This document shows positions 1-9,791 of a DNA stretch of 64,000 nt, piece by piece. The stretch is from Chryseobacterium jejuense. GTDB taxonomy: Bacteria > Bacteroidota > Bacteroidia > Flavobacteriales > Weeksellaceae. Under the pieces are notes generated by a model. That model was not told the origin of the DNA, made no database searches, and saw only the letters and a program-made list of their open reading frames with translations. Each line of letters opens with the position of its first letter. The stretch's first letter is position 1. Both the position numbers and the translations under genes were made by a program. The stretch is taken from NCBI RefSeq assembly GCF_900100075.1, contig NZ_FNEG01000006.1:370138-434137 (forward strand), written 5' to 3'.

Positions 1-2298
1 CCAGGCCCTGGAGGTTATAACTATGCAAACTTTGTAGATGATGCATCTTATGGTCCTAGATTTGATCCTAGTCAATTGGTGTATCAATGGGATTCCTATG
101 ATCCTCATTCACCTAATTTTGGTAAAGCAACGCCTTGGGTTGCTGCTAAGAATGGACCAATTAAATTCTTTGAAACACCAATCACTTATGTTAATACAGT
201 TACTGTAGAGAAAGGAAATAAGACCTCAAATCTTTCCTTATCTTACTCTAATATGCTTTCCAATGGTTTGATGCCAAACTCAGAATTGAGAAAGAATACA
301 ATCTCAGCAAGATTTAATCACGATTTTACAGATAAATTACATGCTTCCGTTTTCACTACTTTAACGTTGCAGGATACGAAAGGTAGAAATGAAACAGGAT
401 ATTCTGATAATATTATTTCAGGTTTCAGACAATGGTGGCAAACCAACGTGGATGTATTAGCATTAAGAGATGCTTACCAGAATAATGGTGGTAGTAATTT
501 CTCATGGAATAGACTGTCATCCAATACAGCTACGCCTCAGTACTGGAATAACCCTTATTTCCAAAGATATCAAAACTATCAGTCTGATAACAGAACAAGA
601 ATATTCAGCTACGCACAGTTAAAGTATGATATTTCCAAGAATTTTGGAATTACAGGTAAGTTATCCTATGATGATTTACAAATGGTTGTAGAGGAAAGAT
701 TAATGAACGGATCTTTACCACAGGTATTTGGAGCATCTGGGCTGAATGTAGGCTCTGGGTATGCCAGAACTAACGTGAAAAATGCCGAATTAAACTTCGA
801 TTTATTCTTCAACTATAAATTCAATATTACTGAAGACTTAAATGTGAGCGGTATTGCTGGAGGAAACGTTAGAAGAAATACTATTGATAACATATATATG
901 AGTACTGAAGGTGGTTTATCAAAACCTGGATTGTTTGCAATCTCCAATTCAGTAAGAACAATACTTCCTCCGGATGAAAATTATTCAAAATGGGTAACTT
1001 CAAGTTTCTATGCAACAGCATCTTTTGGATATAAGAATTTCTTATTCGTAGATGCTACTTATCGTCGTGATCAGTCTTCAAACTTACCTAAAGCCAATAA
1101 CAGCTATGGTTATCCATCTGTAACGGGAGCTGTGGTACTTTCTGAATTAGTGAAACAACCATGGTTAAGTTTCTGGAAGGTAAGAGCAAACTATGCTGAA
1201 GTAGGTTCTTCTACGGATAATTATAGATTGGTGAATACATTTAAAGCAAGAGGTGAAGGGTTATTTGACCAGCCGTCTTTCCTTGCTAATCCGAACTTGA
1301 AACCTCAAAGATCAAAAGAAACCGAATTTGGTATGGAGGCGCAATTCTTCAAAAACAGATTAGGATTTGATATTGCGATCTATAAAACAAAAACATTTGA
1401 TCAGATCATCAACTTACCAGTATCTCCAGCTACAGGATATAGAACATTCTTGGTAAATGCAGGACAGATTGATAATAAAGGTGTTGAAGTACAATTGAAT
1501 GGTGTACCATTTAAGTCAGATAACTTTACATGGGAAGTTAACGTTAACTGGTCTAAGAATGAAAATAAAGTAATTGCATTGAACGGGAATTCCCAAAACT
1601 ACCTATTAGCAAGATATCAAAATGGTGTTACTCTTAATGCTAGAGTAGGAGAAGCTTTTGGTGCACTTGTAGGATCAGATTATCTTTACGACGCTAACGG
1701 AGAAAAAATTGTAAGTGCTACAAACGGGAGATATTTAAAAAATGAAAATCAAATTATCGGTAATGTTACACCTGACTGGGTTGGAGGGGTAAGAAACAGT
1801 TTCCGTTATAAAGATTTCTCTTTAAGCTTCCTTATTGATGTTAAACAAGGTGGAGATGTTTTCTCTCCAGATATGGGATATGGAATTGCAACCGGATTGT
1901 ATGTAGAAACAGCCGATTACAGAGAAAGCGGTGTAGTGAATCCAGGGGTGAATCCAAACGGAAATGTAAATACAACACCTACAGCTCAGCCTCATATCGG
2001 AGGACGTGTAGATGGGTATAATGCAATGCCTAATAAGAGATTTGTATATGATGCTTCTTATGTGAAATTAAGAGAAGCTAGTATCGGGTACAATTTACCA
2101 AAGTCAATTTTAGCCAATACAGGTATCAGAGATGCTAAAATTTCTATTGTAGGAAGAAACCTTTGGATAATCCATAAAAATTTACCTTATGCAGATCCGG
2201 AAACGGGAACTGGTAACGGATTGGCTGCTAAAGGACAGTCGATTGGATCGCTGCCAACAACTCGTGATATTGGTATTGATTTAACTTTAAAATTCTAA
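1..2298 (+). CDS. SusC/RagA-family TonB-linked outer membrane protein, C-terminal part
   Basis: The frame is open from the first base of the window, so the N-terminus (signal peptide, carboxypeptidase-like domain, plug) lies outside; about 765 residues are visible. The product is a SusC-type TonB-dependent transporter, an outer-membrane beta-barrel that imports bound oligosaccharides or peptides with a SusD lipoprotein lid. Support: long alternating aromatic strands, phrases typical of the family (VEKGNKTSNLSLSYSNM, the late YVKLREASIGYNLPKS and VGRNLWI segments) and a C-terminal strand ending in phenylalanine (DIGIDLTLKF). The SusD-like gene starts 4 bases after the stop, so the two are surely co-transcribed. 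No carbohydrate-active enzyme lies downstream, so the substrate cannot be predicted. Confidence 0.93.
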   Translation, partial: PGPGGYNYANFVDDASYGPRFDPSQLVYQWDSYDPHSPNFGKATPWVAAKNGPIKFFETPITYVNTVTVEKGNKTSNLSLSYSNMLSNGLMPNSELRKNTISARFNHDFTDKLHASVFTTLTLQDTKGRNETGYSDNIISGFRQWWQTNVDVLALRDAYQNNGGSNFSWNRLSSNTATPQYWNNPYFQRYQNYQSDNRTRIFSYAQLKYDISKNFGITGKLSYDDLQMVVEERLMNGSLPQVFGASGLNVGSGYARTNVKNAELNFDLFFNYKFNITEDLNVSGIAGGNVRRNTIDNIYMSTEGGLSKPGLFAISNSVRTILPPDENYSKWVTSSFYATASFGYKNFLFVDATYRRDQSSNLPKANNSYGYPSVTGAVVLSELVKQPWLSFWKVRANYAEVGSSTDNYRLVNTFKARGEGLFDQPSFLANPNLKPQRSKETEFGMEAQFFKNRLGFDIAIYKTKTFDQIINLPVSPATGYRTFLVNAGQIDNKGVEVQLNGVPFKSDNFTWEVNVNWSKNENKVIALNGNSQNYLLARYQNGVTLNARVGEAFGALVGSDYLYDANGEKIVSATNGRYLKNENQIIGNVTPDWVGGVRNSFRYKDFSLSFLIDVKQGGDVFSPDMGYGIATGLYVETADYRESGVVNPGVNPNGNVNTTPTAQPHIGGRVDGYNAMPNKRFVYDASYVKLREASIGYNLPKSILANTGIRDAKISIVGRNLWIIHKNLPYADPETGTGNGLAAKGQSIGSLPTTRDIGIDLTLKF

Positions 2299-2302
2299 AA
2301 AA

Positions 2303-3769
2303 ATGAAAAAAATATTTTTAATCATAGGACTTTCTTCATTAGCATTAACGTTTACTTCGTGTGAAAGAGACATTACTTCTTTGAATGAAGATCCAAAACA
2401 CCCAACGGAAGTTCCTTCAGGAGTACTTTTTGCAAGTGCTGAACAGGCGTTAATGGATCAGATGTTATCAGCAAGTGTAAACCGTAATATTTCCAGATTT
2501 TTTACTCAGCAATGGTCTGAAACAACTTATCCGGATGAAACTAACTATAATATGACGGCAAGGCCAATTCCTGGTAACCATTACAATCGTATGATGGCAT
2601 CAGCTTCAGCTACAATCCCTTCTCCAGGAGTTTTATCTGCCCTAAGAGATGCCAGAAGATTTCTTGAAAATGAAGGTGTAGACCCTGTAATGAAAAAGAA
2701 TAACATTGCAATGATTGAATTAGTAAATGTGTATGCATGGGCTAATTTAGTAGATACTTTTGGCGATATTCCTTACTTTGGAGCATTAAAAGCTACAGCG
2801 GAAAATCCGGGTAATGCAGAGATTCCTTATGATGATGCTAAAACAATCTATCTGGATCTTATCAAAAGGATTGATGCAGCTATTGCGATGATGGACACTT
2901 CTGTAAAAGGATATGATAAAGATCTTATTTACAAAGGAGATATGGTTAAGTGGAAGAAAATGGCTAACTCTTTAAAATTCAGAATGGCTGTTACATTAGC
3001 AGATGTAGAGCCGGCGCTTGCTAAAACTTATGCAGAAGCTGCGTTTAATGGAGGATTATTCACTGGAAAGGATGATAACTTTGGACTGCAGACTTTCCCT
3101 TCAGGATTATTATCCAACCCTGTTTTTAAGGATGTAATTCAGTCTGGTAGAAATGACTTTTTACCTTCAGATGTATTGGTTAATTTTATGAATACTACCA
3201 ATGATCCAAGAAGAGATATTTGGTTTACCAAGCTTAAAGGAGCTTATGTAGGTGGACCTTTCGGAGATAATAACGTTTTTGATGACTATTCTCACTTTAC
3301 AGATGTTATTTCAGGTGAAAATGCTCAAGGATTTTTATTAGATTATACTGAAATTACATTTTTGAGAGCAGAGGCTGCTGCAAGAAACTTTAGTGTAGGT
3401 GATACTGCTGCTAATTTGTATAAAGAAGCAATTAAGGCTTCTGTATTAGAATACGGAATGGCGAATCCTGATACTGTTGTTACTACAATTATTGCTAATA
3501 ATCCATATAACGCTGCGAATTGGAAAAAATCTATCGGAGAGCAGTCTTGGGTAGCAATGTTTAATAAAGGATTCCAGGCTTGGAATTTTACTAGAAGATT
3601 AGACTTCCCTGTATTTGTAAATCCTGCAGGTTCAAGAGTGGAAGGAGTTCCTATCAGAATGTTTTATCCTGTTGATGAATATCTGGTAAATAGTAGTAAT
3701 GTTAAAGCTGCTGCTGCTAAAATTGGCGGTGATAAAGTAACTACAAAAATCTTTTGGGACAAATTTTAA
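2303..3769 (+). CDS. SusD/RagB-family nutrient-binding outer membrane lipoprotein
   Basis: A 488-residue lipoprotein with a signal peptide ending at a lipobox (LTFTSC, Cys19), followed by the SLNEDPKHPTEVPSG segment typical of the SusD-like_2 subfamily. It would sit on the cell surface as the lid of the SusC channel and bind the ligand. The helical, TPR-like character of the family is visible in the segments around residues 140-260. It begins 4 bases after the SusC stop and precedes a small lipoprotein, giving an operon of at least three genes. The conserved LDYTEITFLRAEAAAR segment near residue 350 supports the family assignment. The ligand is unknown. Confidence 0.93.
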   Translation: MKKIFLIIGLSSLALTFTSCERDITSLNEDPKHPTEVPSGVLFASAEQALMDQMLSASVNRNISRFFTQQWSETTYPDETNYNMTARPIPGNHYNRMMASASATIPSPGVLSALRDARRFLENEGVDPVMKKNNIAMIELVNVYAWANLVDTFGDIPYFGALKATAENPGNAEIPYDDAKTIYLDLIKRIDAAIAMMDTSVKGYDKDLIYKGDMVKWKKMANSLKFRMAVTLADVEPALAKTYAEAAFNGGLFTGKDDNFGLQTFPSGLLSNPVFKDVIQSGRNDFLPSDVLVNFMNTTNDPRRDIWFTKLKGAYVGGPFGDNNVFDDYSHFTDVISGENAQGFLLDYTEITFLRAEAAARNFSVGDTAANLYKEAIKASVLEYGMANPDTVVTTIIANNPYNAANWKKSIGEQSWVAMFNKGFQAWNFTRRLDFPVFVNPAGSRVEGVPIRMFYPVDEYLVNSSNVKAAAAKIGGDKVTTKIFWDKF

Positions 3770-3791
3770 ATTAATAACATAAATATAGAAT

Positions 3792-4238
3792 ATGAGGCTT
3801 TTTATAGGAATTCTGCTTGTATTGGGAGTTGCATCATGCTCAAGTGATGATGCCAATGTAATTGAACAAGAAGTGCAGATTAATGGGAACTGGACGCCAT
3901 ATAAATATGAATACAGAGGTAAAGATGTACAACTCAATGACTGTGATCGTAAAGGACAGTTGGGGATTAATGCAGATTTCTCTGGTGTATATGAAAGGTA
4001 TACTATTGTAGAACCAACCGGTAACTGTAATAAAGTTGAATCTTATCCGGGGAAATGGAGCTATGATAAGATGAGCCATATTCTTACTCTTACGTATACA
4101 GAAGCAGGTACTTCTAAAACATTAAAAAAAGAAGTTGATACATTCTCAGAAACTGAACTCAGAATACTTGATAACAGTAAAAACTTAGACAATGTGCCTG
4201 GAAATGATGAAGGAATATTAGTTTTTAGAAAAGGATAA
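3792..4238 (+). CDS. Small lipocalin-like lipoprotein
   Basis: A 148-residue protein with a lipoprotein signal (LGVASC, Cys16) followed by SSDD, a common post-lipobox stretch in Bacteroidetes surface lipoproteins. The mature part has an early ING-W motif and alternating beta-strands (GNWTPYKYEYRG, GKWSYDKMSHILTLTYTE), as in the short lipocalin-like domains found beside SusCD genes. It follows susD by 22 bases and ends just before a strong terminator, so it is probably the last gene of the SusCD operon. A ligand-binding or accessory role is inference; no catalytic motif is visible. Confidence 0.75.
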   Translation: MRLFIGILLVLGVASCSSDDANVIEQEVQINGNWTPYKYEYRGKDVQLNDCDRKGQLGINADFSGVYERYTIVEPTGNCNKVESYPGKWSYDKMSHILTLTYTEAGTSKTLKKEVDTFSETELRILDNSKNLDNVPGNDEGILVFRKG

Positions 4239-4253
4239 ATATTCTTATAAGAT

Positions 4254-4282
4254 AAAACCGCCTTCGGGCGGTTTTTATTTTT
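4254..4282 (+). terminator. Rho-independent terminator of the SusCD operon
   Basis: The stem CCGCC-TTCG-GGCGG (4258-4271) has a stable UUCG tetraloop, is flanked by A4 and is followed by a T-rich tract. It lies 16 bases after the lipocalin-like gene. Confidence 0.9.
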
Positions 4283-4296
4283 CATTATATCTATAC

Positions 4297-4327
4297 AAAA
4301 AAAGAGGTCTTTATGACCTCTTTTTTT
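4297..4327. terminator. Bidirectional terminator
   Basis: A7-GAGGTC / GACCTC-T7 with a TTTAT loop. It lies against the 3' end of the leftward bacteriocin-like gene, is symmetrical, and can stop transcription from either side. Confidence 0.85.
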
Positions 4328-4481
4328 ATCCACCGCAATTTACAGATTTCGGTACACAAGCTCCCCATTCCTGGCATTGTTTGTAGCCATCAGGACATCT
4401 TCCCCATGGTTCGCAGCAAGGTGCATTTCCGGCAGTAATTTTTTTTAGGCTGGTTTTTGAGATTTTCTTTAGATTTTTCAT
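4326..4481 (-). CDS. Bacteriocin-like Cys-rich peptide (51 aa)
   Basis: Starting at the ATG at 4481 the product is 51 residues. It has a basic leader (MKNLKKISKTSLKKITAG) and a short mature part with six cysteines (residues 22, 23, 29, 36, 42, 49) and several Gly, Pro and Trp. The leader is like those of the small 'bacteriocin-like' peptides common in Chryseobacterium, whose leaders usually end in a double glycine; here it ends in Ala-Gly. A longer frame reaching 4559 exists, but its first 26 residues would be a hydrophobic tract overlapping the promoter. No peptidase-containing ABC exporter or maturation enzyme is adjacent. Export, cysteine pairing and antibacterial activity are inference. 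Confidence 0.72.
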   Translation of the reverse strand: MKNLKKISKTSLKKITAGNAPCCEPWGRCPDGYKQCQEWGACVPKSVNCGG

Positions 4482-4518
4482 AATAAAGTTTTGTTTGTTT
4501 AGTATAATAAATATATGA

Positions 4519-4547
4519 AAAATATAGACAAAGCTTTGATTTTCAAA
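4519..4547 (-). promoter_or_regulatory. Likely Bacteroidetes promoter of the Cys-rich peptide gene
   Basis: On the minus strand, TTTG (4544-4547), a 17-base spacer and TATATTTT (4519-4526), which matches TAnnTTTG except at the last base. It lies about 38 bases before the ATG at 4481. Confidence 0.5.
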
Positions 4548-4619
4548 ATAATTATTCAAAAATATTCTAAATAATTGAATGTCTGCCTTTGCATTGTAGA
4601 CTTGTCTTTTTTATTTCAC

Positions 4620-4627
4620 TAAATTTG
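4620..4627 (+). promoter_or_regulatory. -7 element of the argS promoter
   Basis: TAAATTTG, a perfect TAnnTTTG, 16 bases before the argS ATG. TTG triplets lie 15 and 23 bases upstream, so the -33 partner is ambiguous. Confidence 0.6.
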
Positions 4628-4643
4628 TACTTTAAATTTTGAG

Positions 4644-6404
4644 ATGAATATTAAAGATATTATAGAACAAAAACTTTCGGAGGTCATTTTAAATGTATAT
4701 CAATTAAAAGACATTAAGCTGGAAGTTCAGGAAAATAAAACGGAATTTGAAGGTGACTTTACAATCGTTACTTTTCCGTTGGTAAAACAATTAAAGAAAA
4801 ATCCTGAAAGTATTGGGGTTGAATTAGGAGAAGCATTAACAGAGCAGACGGATATTTTCGAAAGCTTTAATGTGGTTAAAGGATTCCTTAATGTTAAAGT
4901 GAAAAACCAACTGTTTGTAGATAACTTTAGATCTGTACATAATGGTTTTTCAACAATAGATAAAAAGAATGCTACTGTAATGGTAGAATACTCTTCACCC
5001 AATACCAATAAACCTCTTCACTTAGGGCATATCAGAAATAATCTGTTAGGATTCTCTGTAGCTCAGATCTTGAAAGAGGCCGGATATGATGTTGTTAAAA
5101 CTCAGATCATCAATGATAGAGGAATTCATATCTGTAAGTCAATGTTGGCTTGGGAGAAATTCGGAAACGGAGAAACTCCTGAAACTACCAATACAAAAGG
5201 CGATAAATTTGTTGGAAACTACTATGTAGAATTTGACAAAAACTATAAAAAAGAAATTGCTGAACTTGTAGCTCAGGGAGCAACAGAAGAACAGGCTAAA
5301 AAAGATGCACCTATCATAAAAGAAGCTCAGAAAATGCTTCTGGATTGGGAAAATGGAGATGAAATGGTAAGAAATCTTTGGGCAGAAATGAACTCTTGGG
5401 TATACAAAGGATTCAATGAAACGTATAAGAGATTAGGCGTTGATTTTGACCAGGTTCAATATGAAAGCAATACTTATATTTTAGGAAAAGACCTTATCCA
5501 GGCTGGTTTAGATAAAGGAGTTTTATATCAAAAAGAAGATGGTTCTGTTTGGTGTGATCTTACAGATGAAGGACTTGACCAGAAGTTATTACTACGCTCT
5601 GACGGTACTTCAGTGTATATGACTCAGGATTTAGGAACGGCTGTAGAACGTTTTAAAGATAACAATATTCAGAAACTTATCTATACGGTAGGGAATGAGC
5701 AGGATTATCACTTCCAGGTTTTATTTAAGATTCTGAAAAAATTAGGATACGAGTGGGCAGATCAGTTATTCCACCTTTCTTACGGAATGGTTGAATTACC
5801 AGAAGGTAAAATGAAATCCCGTGAAGGAACTGTAGTAGATGCTGATGATTTAATGCAGGAAATGTATGAGACCGCAAAATCTAAAGCTCAGGAACTTGGA
5901 AAACTTGAAACCCTTTCTGAAGAAGATAAAGAAGTTTCTTATGAAACGGTAGGCTTAGGAGCTTTAAAATATTTCATGCTGAAAGTTGACCCTAAGAAAA
6001 AAATGCTTTTCAACCCTGCTGAGAGTATTGATTTTAATGGTAATACAGGACCGTTTATTCAATATACATATGCTCGTATCCAGTCTTTATTAACTAAAGC
6101 TGAATTTGGATATAAAGAAACGGCAGATATTGTATTGAACCAGTTTGAAAAAGAATTGATTATGCAATTGGCTAACTTTAAAACCGTTGTAGCTAAATCA
6201 GCGGAAACATTAAGTCCTGCTTTGGTTGCAAACTATGTATATGACCTTGTAAAATCGTATAACTCCTTCTATCAGAATAATCCAATTCTGAATCAGGATG
6301 ATGAAAATATCAAACAATTCCGTTTAAATCTATCAGACCTTACAGCAAAAACGATCAAAAAATCGTTAGAGTTGCTGGGAATAGGAACTGTAAACAGAAT
6401 GTAA
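4644..6404 (+). CDS. argS: Arginyl-tRNA synthetase
   Basis: A 586-residue class I aminoacyl-tRNA synthetase that charges tRNA-Arg with arginine in the cytoplasm. The N-terminal domain (about 1-100) is of the ArgS type. The ATP-binding HIGH-type motif is HLGH at 126-129 after SSPNTNKPL, and the KMSKS-type loop is KMKSR at 389-393. The C-terminal DALR anticodon-binding domain covers about 470-586 and ends in the typical LLGIGTVNRM. Length is normal for the family. The gene stands alone, with its own promoter and a strong terminator right after the stop. Confidence 0.97.
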   Translation: MNIKDIIEQKLSEVILNVYQLKDIKLEVQENKTEFEGDFTIVTFPLVKQLKKNPESIGVELGEALTEQTDIFESFNVVKGFLNVKVKNQLFVDNFRSVHNGFSTIDKKNATVMVEYSSPNTNKPLHLGHIRNNLLGFSVAQILKEAGYDVVKTQIINDRGIHICKSMLAWEKFGNGETPETTNTKGDKFVGNYYVEFDKNYKKEIAELVAQGATEEQAKKDAPIIKEAQKMLLDWENGDEMVRNLWAEMNSWVYKGFNETYKRLGVDFDQVQYESNTYILGKDLIQAGLDKGVLYQKEDGSVWCDLTDEGLDQKLLLRSDGTSVYMTQDLGTAVERFKDNNIQKLIYTVGNEQDYHFQVLFKILKKLGYEWADQLFHLSYGMVELPEGKMKSREGTVVDADDLMQEMYETAKSKAQELGKLETLSEEDKEVSYETVGLGALKYFMLKVDPKKKMLFNPAESIDFNGNTGPFIQYTYARIQSLLTKAEFGYKETADIVLNQFEKELIMQLANFKTVVAKSAETLSPALVANYVYDLVKSYNSFYQNNPILNQDDENIKQFRLNLSDLTAKTIKKSLELLGIGTVNRM

Positions 6405-6437
6405 AAAATGAGCCTCCTGAAATCAGGAGGCTTTTTT
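6405..6437 (+). terminator. argS terminator
   Basis: GCCTCCTGA / TCAGGAGGC (6412-6420 and 6423-6431) with an AA loop, followed by T6. Confidence 0.92.
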
Positions 6438-6526
6438 GTATTTATGCTTAATGATCTAGAAGTTCTTGATTTTTTAAAATACGAATCTAGAATCTCAAAT
6501 CACATAATTCATATCCCGTACCACAA

Positions 6527-7462
6527 TCATTCAGTCTTCTCCTCATGCATTTGCTTTAGACTATCTGCATAGAGTTTGGCAGCACTCCATCGGGCGTGTT
6601 TGGACAAAGTGACTTTATAGCCTCTTTTATAGGTATAGACTTTAGTGAATTTGGCTCCGAAAAATATCAGCATACAGGAGTAGTTAATCCACATCATAAT
6701 CAGAATCACGGTTCCGGCAGCCCCAAATGCTGAAGTAGGTTTAACTTGATTAAAATAAAGACTCAATAAAAACTTTCCCAGCGTAAATAATGCGGTTGTT
6801 AAAAATGCTCCTCGCCAAACGGATTTCCAGCTGATCTGTACATCAGGTAGAACTTTAAACATCAGGGCAAATAAAAGCATGACGAGCCCAAACCCAATCG
6901 AAAAATTAACAACCTCAACAAGCAGATAGGTTTCAAATCCAAAATATTGGGTAATAATAGTATTAAAAAGACTGATGAGTGAAGATAAGATCATGGTAAT
7001 CATCAGGAGAAAGCCAAGAATAAGGATCATTCCAAGAGAGTTCGCTCTATCCAGTAAAAATTTAAGTAACGCTTTTTTAGGAGCAGACTCTACATCCCAA
7101 AGTGAGTTCAAAGTATGTTGAAGCTGAAAGAATAGAGTAGTGGAACCAAAAACTAAGGCTCCTACCCCTACTGCTTTCATGAAAATATTCTGCTTATCAA
7201 TTAATGCTCCGGCAAGCATTCCTTCAATACTCTTGGCTACATCAGCACCCATTATTCCACTGATTTGGGTGCTTATCTGTCCGCGGATGGCTTCTTCCCC
7301 AAAGAAATTACCCAATACCCAGATGATAATAATCAATAACCCCGGGATAGAAAAGATCGCATAATAGGCAAGGCTCGCTGAATCTTTGGATGCAGAAGAG
7401 CTGTTCCATTCTGTAAATGTGTCCTTGAGGACTTCCCAGAAAAATTTAATATTATTAATCAT
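6527..7462 (-). CDS. YihY/BrkB-family inner membrane protein
   Basis: The product is 311 residues from the ATG start, which lies one base after the stop of the upstream tamL gene. A TTG start 24 bases further upstream would overlap tamL and is less likely. YihY/BrkB proteins are polytopic inner membrane proteins (old annotation 'ribonuclease BN') of unclear biochemical role. Visible features are the family opening (SLAYYAIFSIPGLLIII near residues 30-50), about six hydrophobic segments, and the WINYSCMLIFFGAKFTKVY segment near the C-terminus. It is the third gene of a tamB-tamL-yihY operon, which suggests an envelope role, but no specific function can be given. Confidence 0.9.
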   Translation of the reverse strand: MINNIKFFWEVLKDTFTEWNSSSASKDSASLAYYAIFSIPGLLIIIIWVLGNFFGEEAIRGQISTQISGIMGADVAKSIEGMLAGALIDKQNIFMKAVGVGALVFGSTTLFFQLQHTLNSLWDVESAPKKALLKFLLDRANSLGMILILGFLLMITMILSSLISLFNTIITQYFGFETYLLVEVVNFSIGFGLVMLLFALMFKVLPDVQISWKSVWRGAFLTTALFTLGKFLLSLYFNQVKPTSAFGAAGTVILIMMWINYSCMLIFFGAKFTKVYTYKRGYKVTLSKHARWSAAKLYADSLKQMHEEKTE

Positions 7463-7463
7463 T

Positions 7464-9791
7464 TTAAAAAGGATATCCGATGGCAATATTTAAAACAAGG
7501 TTGTCTTTTCTCCAGCTTGGATCTCCGAAATTAATTTTATCGAAAGCCCATCTGTCTCCCTTTTCATAGTAAGGTACTCTCAACGGCATAGCTAAGTCCA
7601 GTCTTAAAACCAATATGGAAAAATCAAGTCTTAGACCAACTCCGGCTCCTACAGCAATTTCATTCAGGAAATCTTTTGAAAATTTAGCTCCAGGTCTAGC
7701 CTCTTCATCATGGAGCAGCCAGATATTTCCGGCATCTACAAATACTGCAGCATTGATGAATTTGTATAGGTTGGCACGGTATTCTGCATTTAATTCCAAC
7801 TTAATATCTCCAGATTGGTCGAAATACGTTCCCGCCGTTACCGTTCTTGGGTCAAAACTTCCCGGACCCAGTGTTCTTGCACGGAAAGCTCGAATGCTGT
7901 TACTTCCTCCTGAGAAAAACTGTTTGGAGAAAGGAACGAATTCTGAGTTTCCATAGGGATAGGCAATGCCTGCAATAAGTCTTGTAGCCAATGATGATTT
8001 TTCCGTAAGCTTATGATAAAACCTGAAATCATTTTCAATTTTAGCATATTGGCTGAAAGGGATGCCGAATATCTTTTTCTGTTTATCTTCTCTTACATTC
8101 GCTCCTGTAACCAAACCAGTGAGATTTCCTGCAAGATCCAGGGTACCTTTATAATAAAAGGTATTCTTCTTCGGAAGCATAGTATTGGTGTAGGTATATG
8201 AATAAGTGGGACCAAAGATAAGCTGTTTTTCAACAATTCGTTTCATAGCTGGATTCTTGGCTGAGTTAGCTTCATATTCTGCAGTAACCTTTTCCGGAGA
8301 AACCAACGTGATATCTATGACTTTCAGATCATGTTCTTTTCTGGCATTTTCTTTCCACAGATATCCGAATGAGGCCGTGAAATTATTAAGCGTATAAAAT
8401 TTTGTTCTGTTTTGGAATTCATATCCCAATGTAATATTTGTTCTGGGAACAAACTCGCTTGAAGAATGAAAACGGAATGGAGCTACAATTCTCGGAATAG
8501 AAAGCTGAACATTGGTTCCGGCACGGAAAATATTATTCGCATCCTGAGCACCTCCCATCTGGAAATCAAAAGCTCCATAGATGGATGCTTTAAATTGTTC
8601 TGCTCCCTTAAAGAAGTTTCTATGGGTCCAGTTCAGATTAAGCTCACTCCCTGCATAGCTTGCTGAGTTGGTTCTTCCCAATGCCTCAAGACGCAAAGAC
8701 TGAATTTGCCTTGGGGTTAGTAAATAATAAGTATCAAACTTATGGTTCAAAGAATCTGAGGTTACAAATTCATTTTTCACAAATTTGAATACCCCTAAAC
8801 TGATTAATCGGTTTAAGGTAAGGTTGTGATTGGAACGATTGTATAGATCTCCTTTTTTAAAGTATAAAGCTCTGTCGAAGATTTTTGGTTTGAATTTATG
8901 CTGCGGATCAATAACGTAAATATCATCAAATGCATATTTACTCAAAGAATCACTGTTCATTGGAACACTATATTTTCCTGCTTTTACATCCTGAATATTA
9001 TAATTCGGGAATACAATAACTTTATCAATGCTGAACTGCTGGGTTGACAGATCAGGAGTGTTATCCTTAAGCTTTACGTTGAGTTCTACTTTATGATTTT
9101 TGTTGACTGTACTGTCTGCCTGTACAATAATATTATCCGGATGGAAATAATAAAAGCCTCTTTCTTTTAAGTTATTATCAATTCTTTCTCTTTCTGCTTT
9201 AATCACATCAAGGTCAAATGGCCTTCCGTTTTTAAGAAGTGTTTTCCCAGCTACATTCTGAATTTCCTGATTAATAAGAGTTGAATCCTTTTGAAATTTA
9301 ACTCCATCAACTAAATATCTAGCTCCAGGTTTTAAGGTGTAAATTACTTTAGCCTTTTTATTTTTTGAAATGGTGTCATAAGTAGCTCTGGCATTGAAAT
9401 ATCCTTTGTTTTCAGAATAGTTTTCAATAATATCTTTATTGAATTCACGGTCTACATCTCCTAATAATACAGGTTTTTCACCCATTTTATACTTAAGCCA
9501 GTAGTTGAATCCTTTATCTTTTTTAGGCTCTTTCGCAATATTGTAGAAATAAAGCTTGGGACGCATTCCTAAAAATGTAGAATTCGGTTTTGGAGTAAGA
9601 TTGGCTTCCAAAGCAGCCTGAAGGTCTTTTTTTTCTTTTTTGGAAATTGTGTCACTTTCAATCTTTACCTCAGCACCTGTATACAACATCTGGTTTTCTT
9701 TCAAAAACCTGGTATTGCTGCAGGAAACTACTACCGAAGCTAATCCGGAAATCAACAGATATTTACAGTATGTTGGGAATATATTACTCAT
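7464..9791 (-). CDS. tamL: TamL: BamA/TamA-type outer membrane barrel lipoprotein
   Basis: A 775-residue outer membrane protein of the BamA/TamA (Omp85) superfamily. It has a lipoprotein signal (VVVSC, Cys24), which distinguishes the Bacteroidetes TamL from proteobacterial TamA. POTRA-like repeats occupy about residues 30-370. The C-terminal beta-barrel contains the family motif FFSGGSNSIRAFRARTLGPG and ends in IGYPF. It probably works with TamB to deliver lipids or assemble proteins in the outer membrane. Its ATG overlaps the tamB stop by one base (TAATG), which implies translational coupling. Confidence 0.93.
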   Translation of the reverse strand: MSNIFPTYCKYLLISGLASVVVSCSNTRFLKENQMLYTGAEVKIESDTISKKEKKDLQAALEANLTPKPNSTFLGMRPKLYFYNIAKEPKKDKGFNYWLKYKMGEKPVLLGDVDREFNKDIIENYSENKGYFNARATYDTISKNKKAKVIYTLKPGARYLVDGVKFQKDSTLINQEIQNVAGKTLLKNGRPFDLDVIKAERERIDNNLKERGFYYFHPDNIIVQADSTVNKNHKVELNVKLKDNTPDLSTQQFSIDKVIVFPNYNIQDVKAGKYSVPMNSDSLSKYAFDDIYVIDPQHKFKPKIFDRALYFKKGDLYNRSNHNLTLNRLISLGVFKFVKNEFVTSDSLNHKFDTYYLLTPRQIQSLRLEALGRTNSASYAGSELNLNWTHRNFFKGAEQFKASIYGAFDFQMGGAQDANNIFRAGTNVQLSIPRIVAPFRFHSSSEFVPRTNITLGYEFQNRTKFYTLNNFTASFGYLWKENARKEHDLKVIDITLVSPEKVTAEYEANSAKNPAMKRIVEKQLIFGPTYSYTYTNTMLPKKNTFYYKGTLDLAGNLTGLVTGANVREDKQKKIFGIPFSQYAKIENDFRFYHKLTEKSSLATRLIAGIAYPYGNSEFVPFSKQFFSGGSNSIRAFRARTLGPGSFDPRTVTAGTYFDQSGDIKLELNAEYRANLYKFINAAVFVDAGNIWLLHDEEARPGAKFSKDFLNEIAVGAGVGLRLDFSILVLRLDLAMPLRVPYYEKGDRWAFDKINFGDPSWRKDNLVLNIAIGYPF

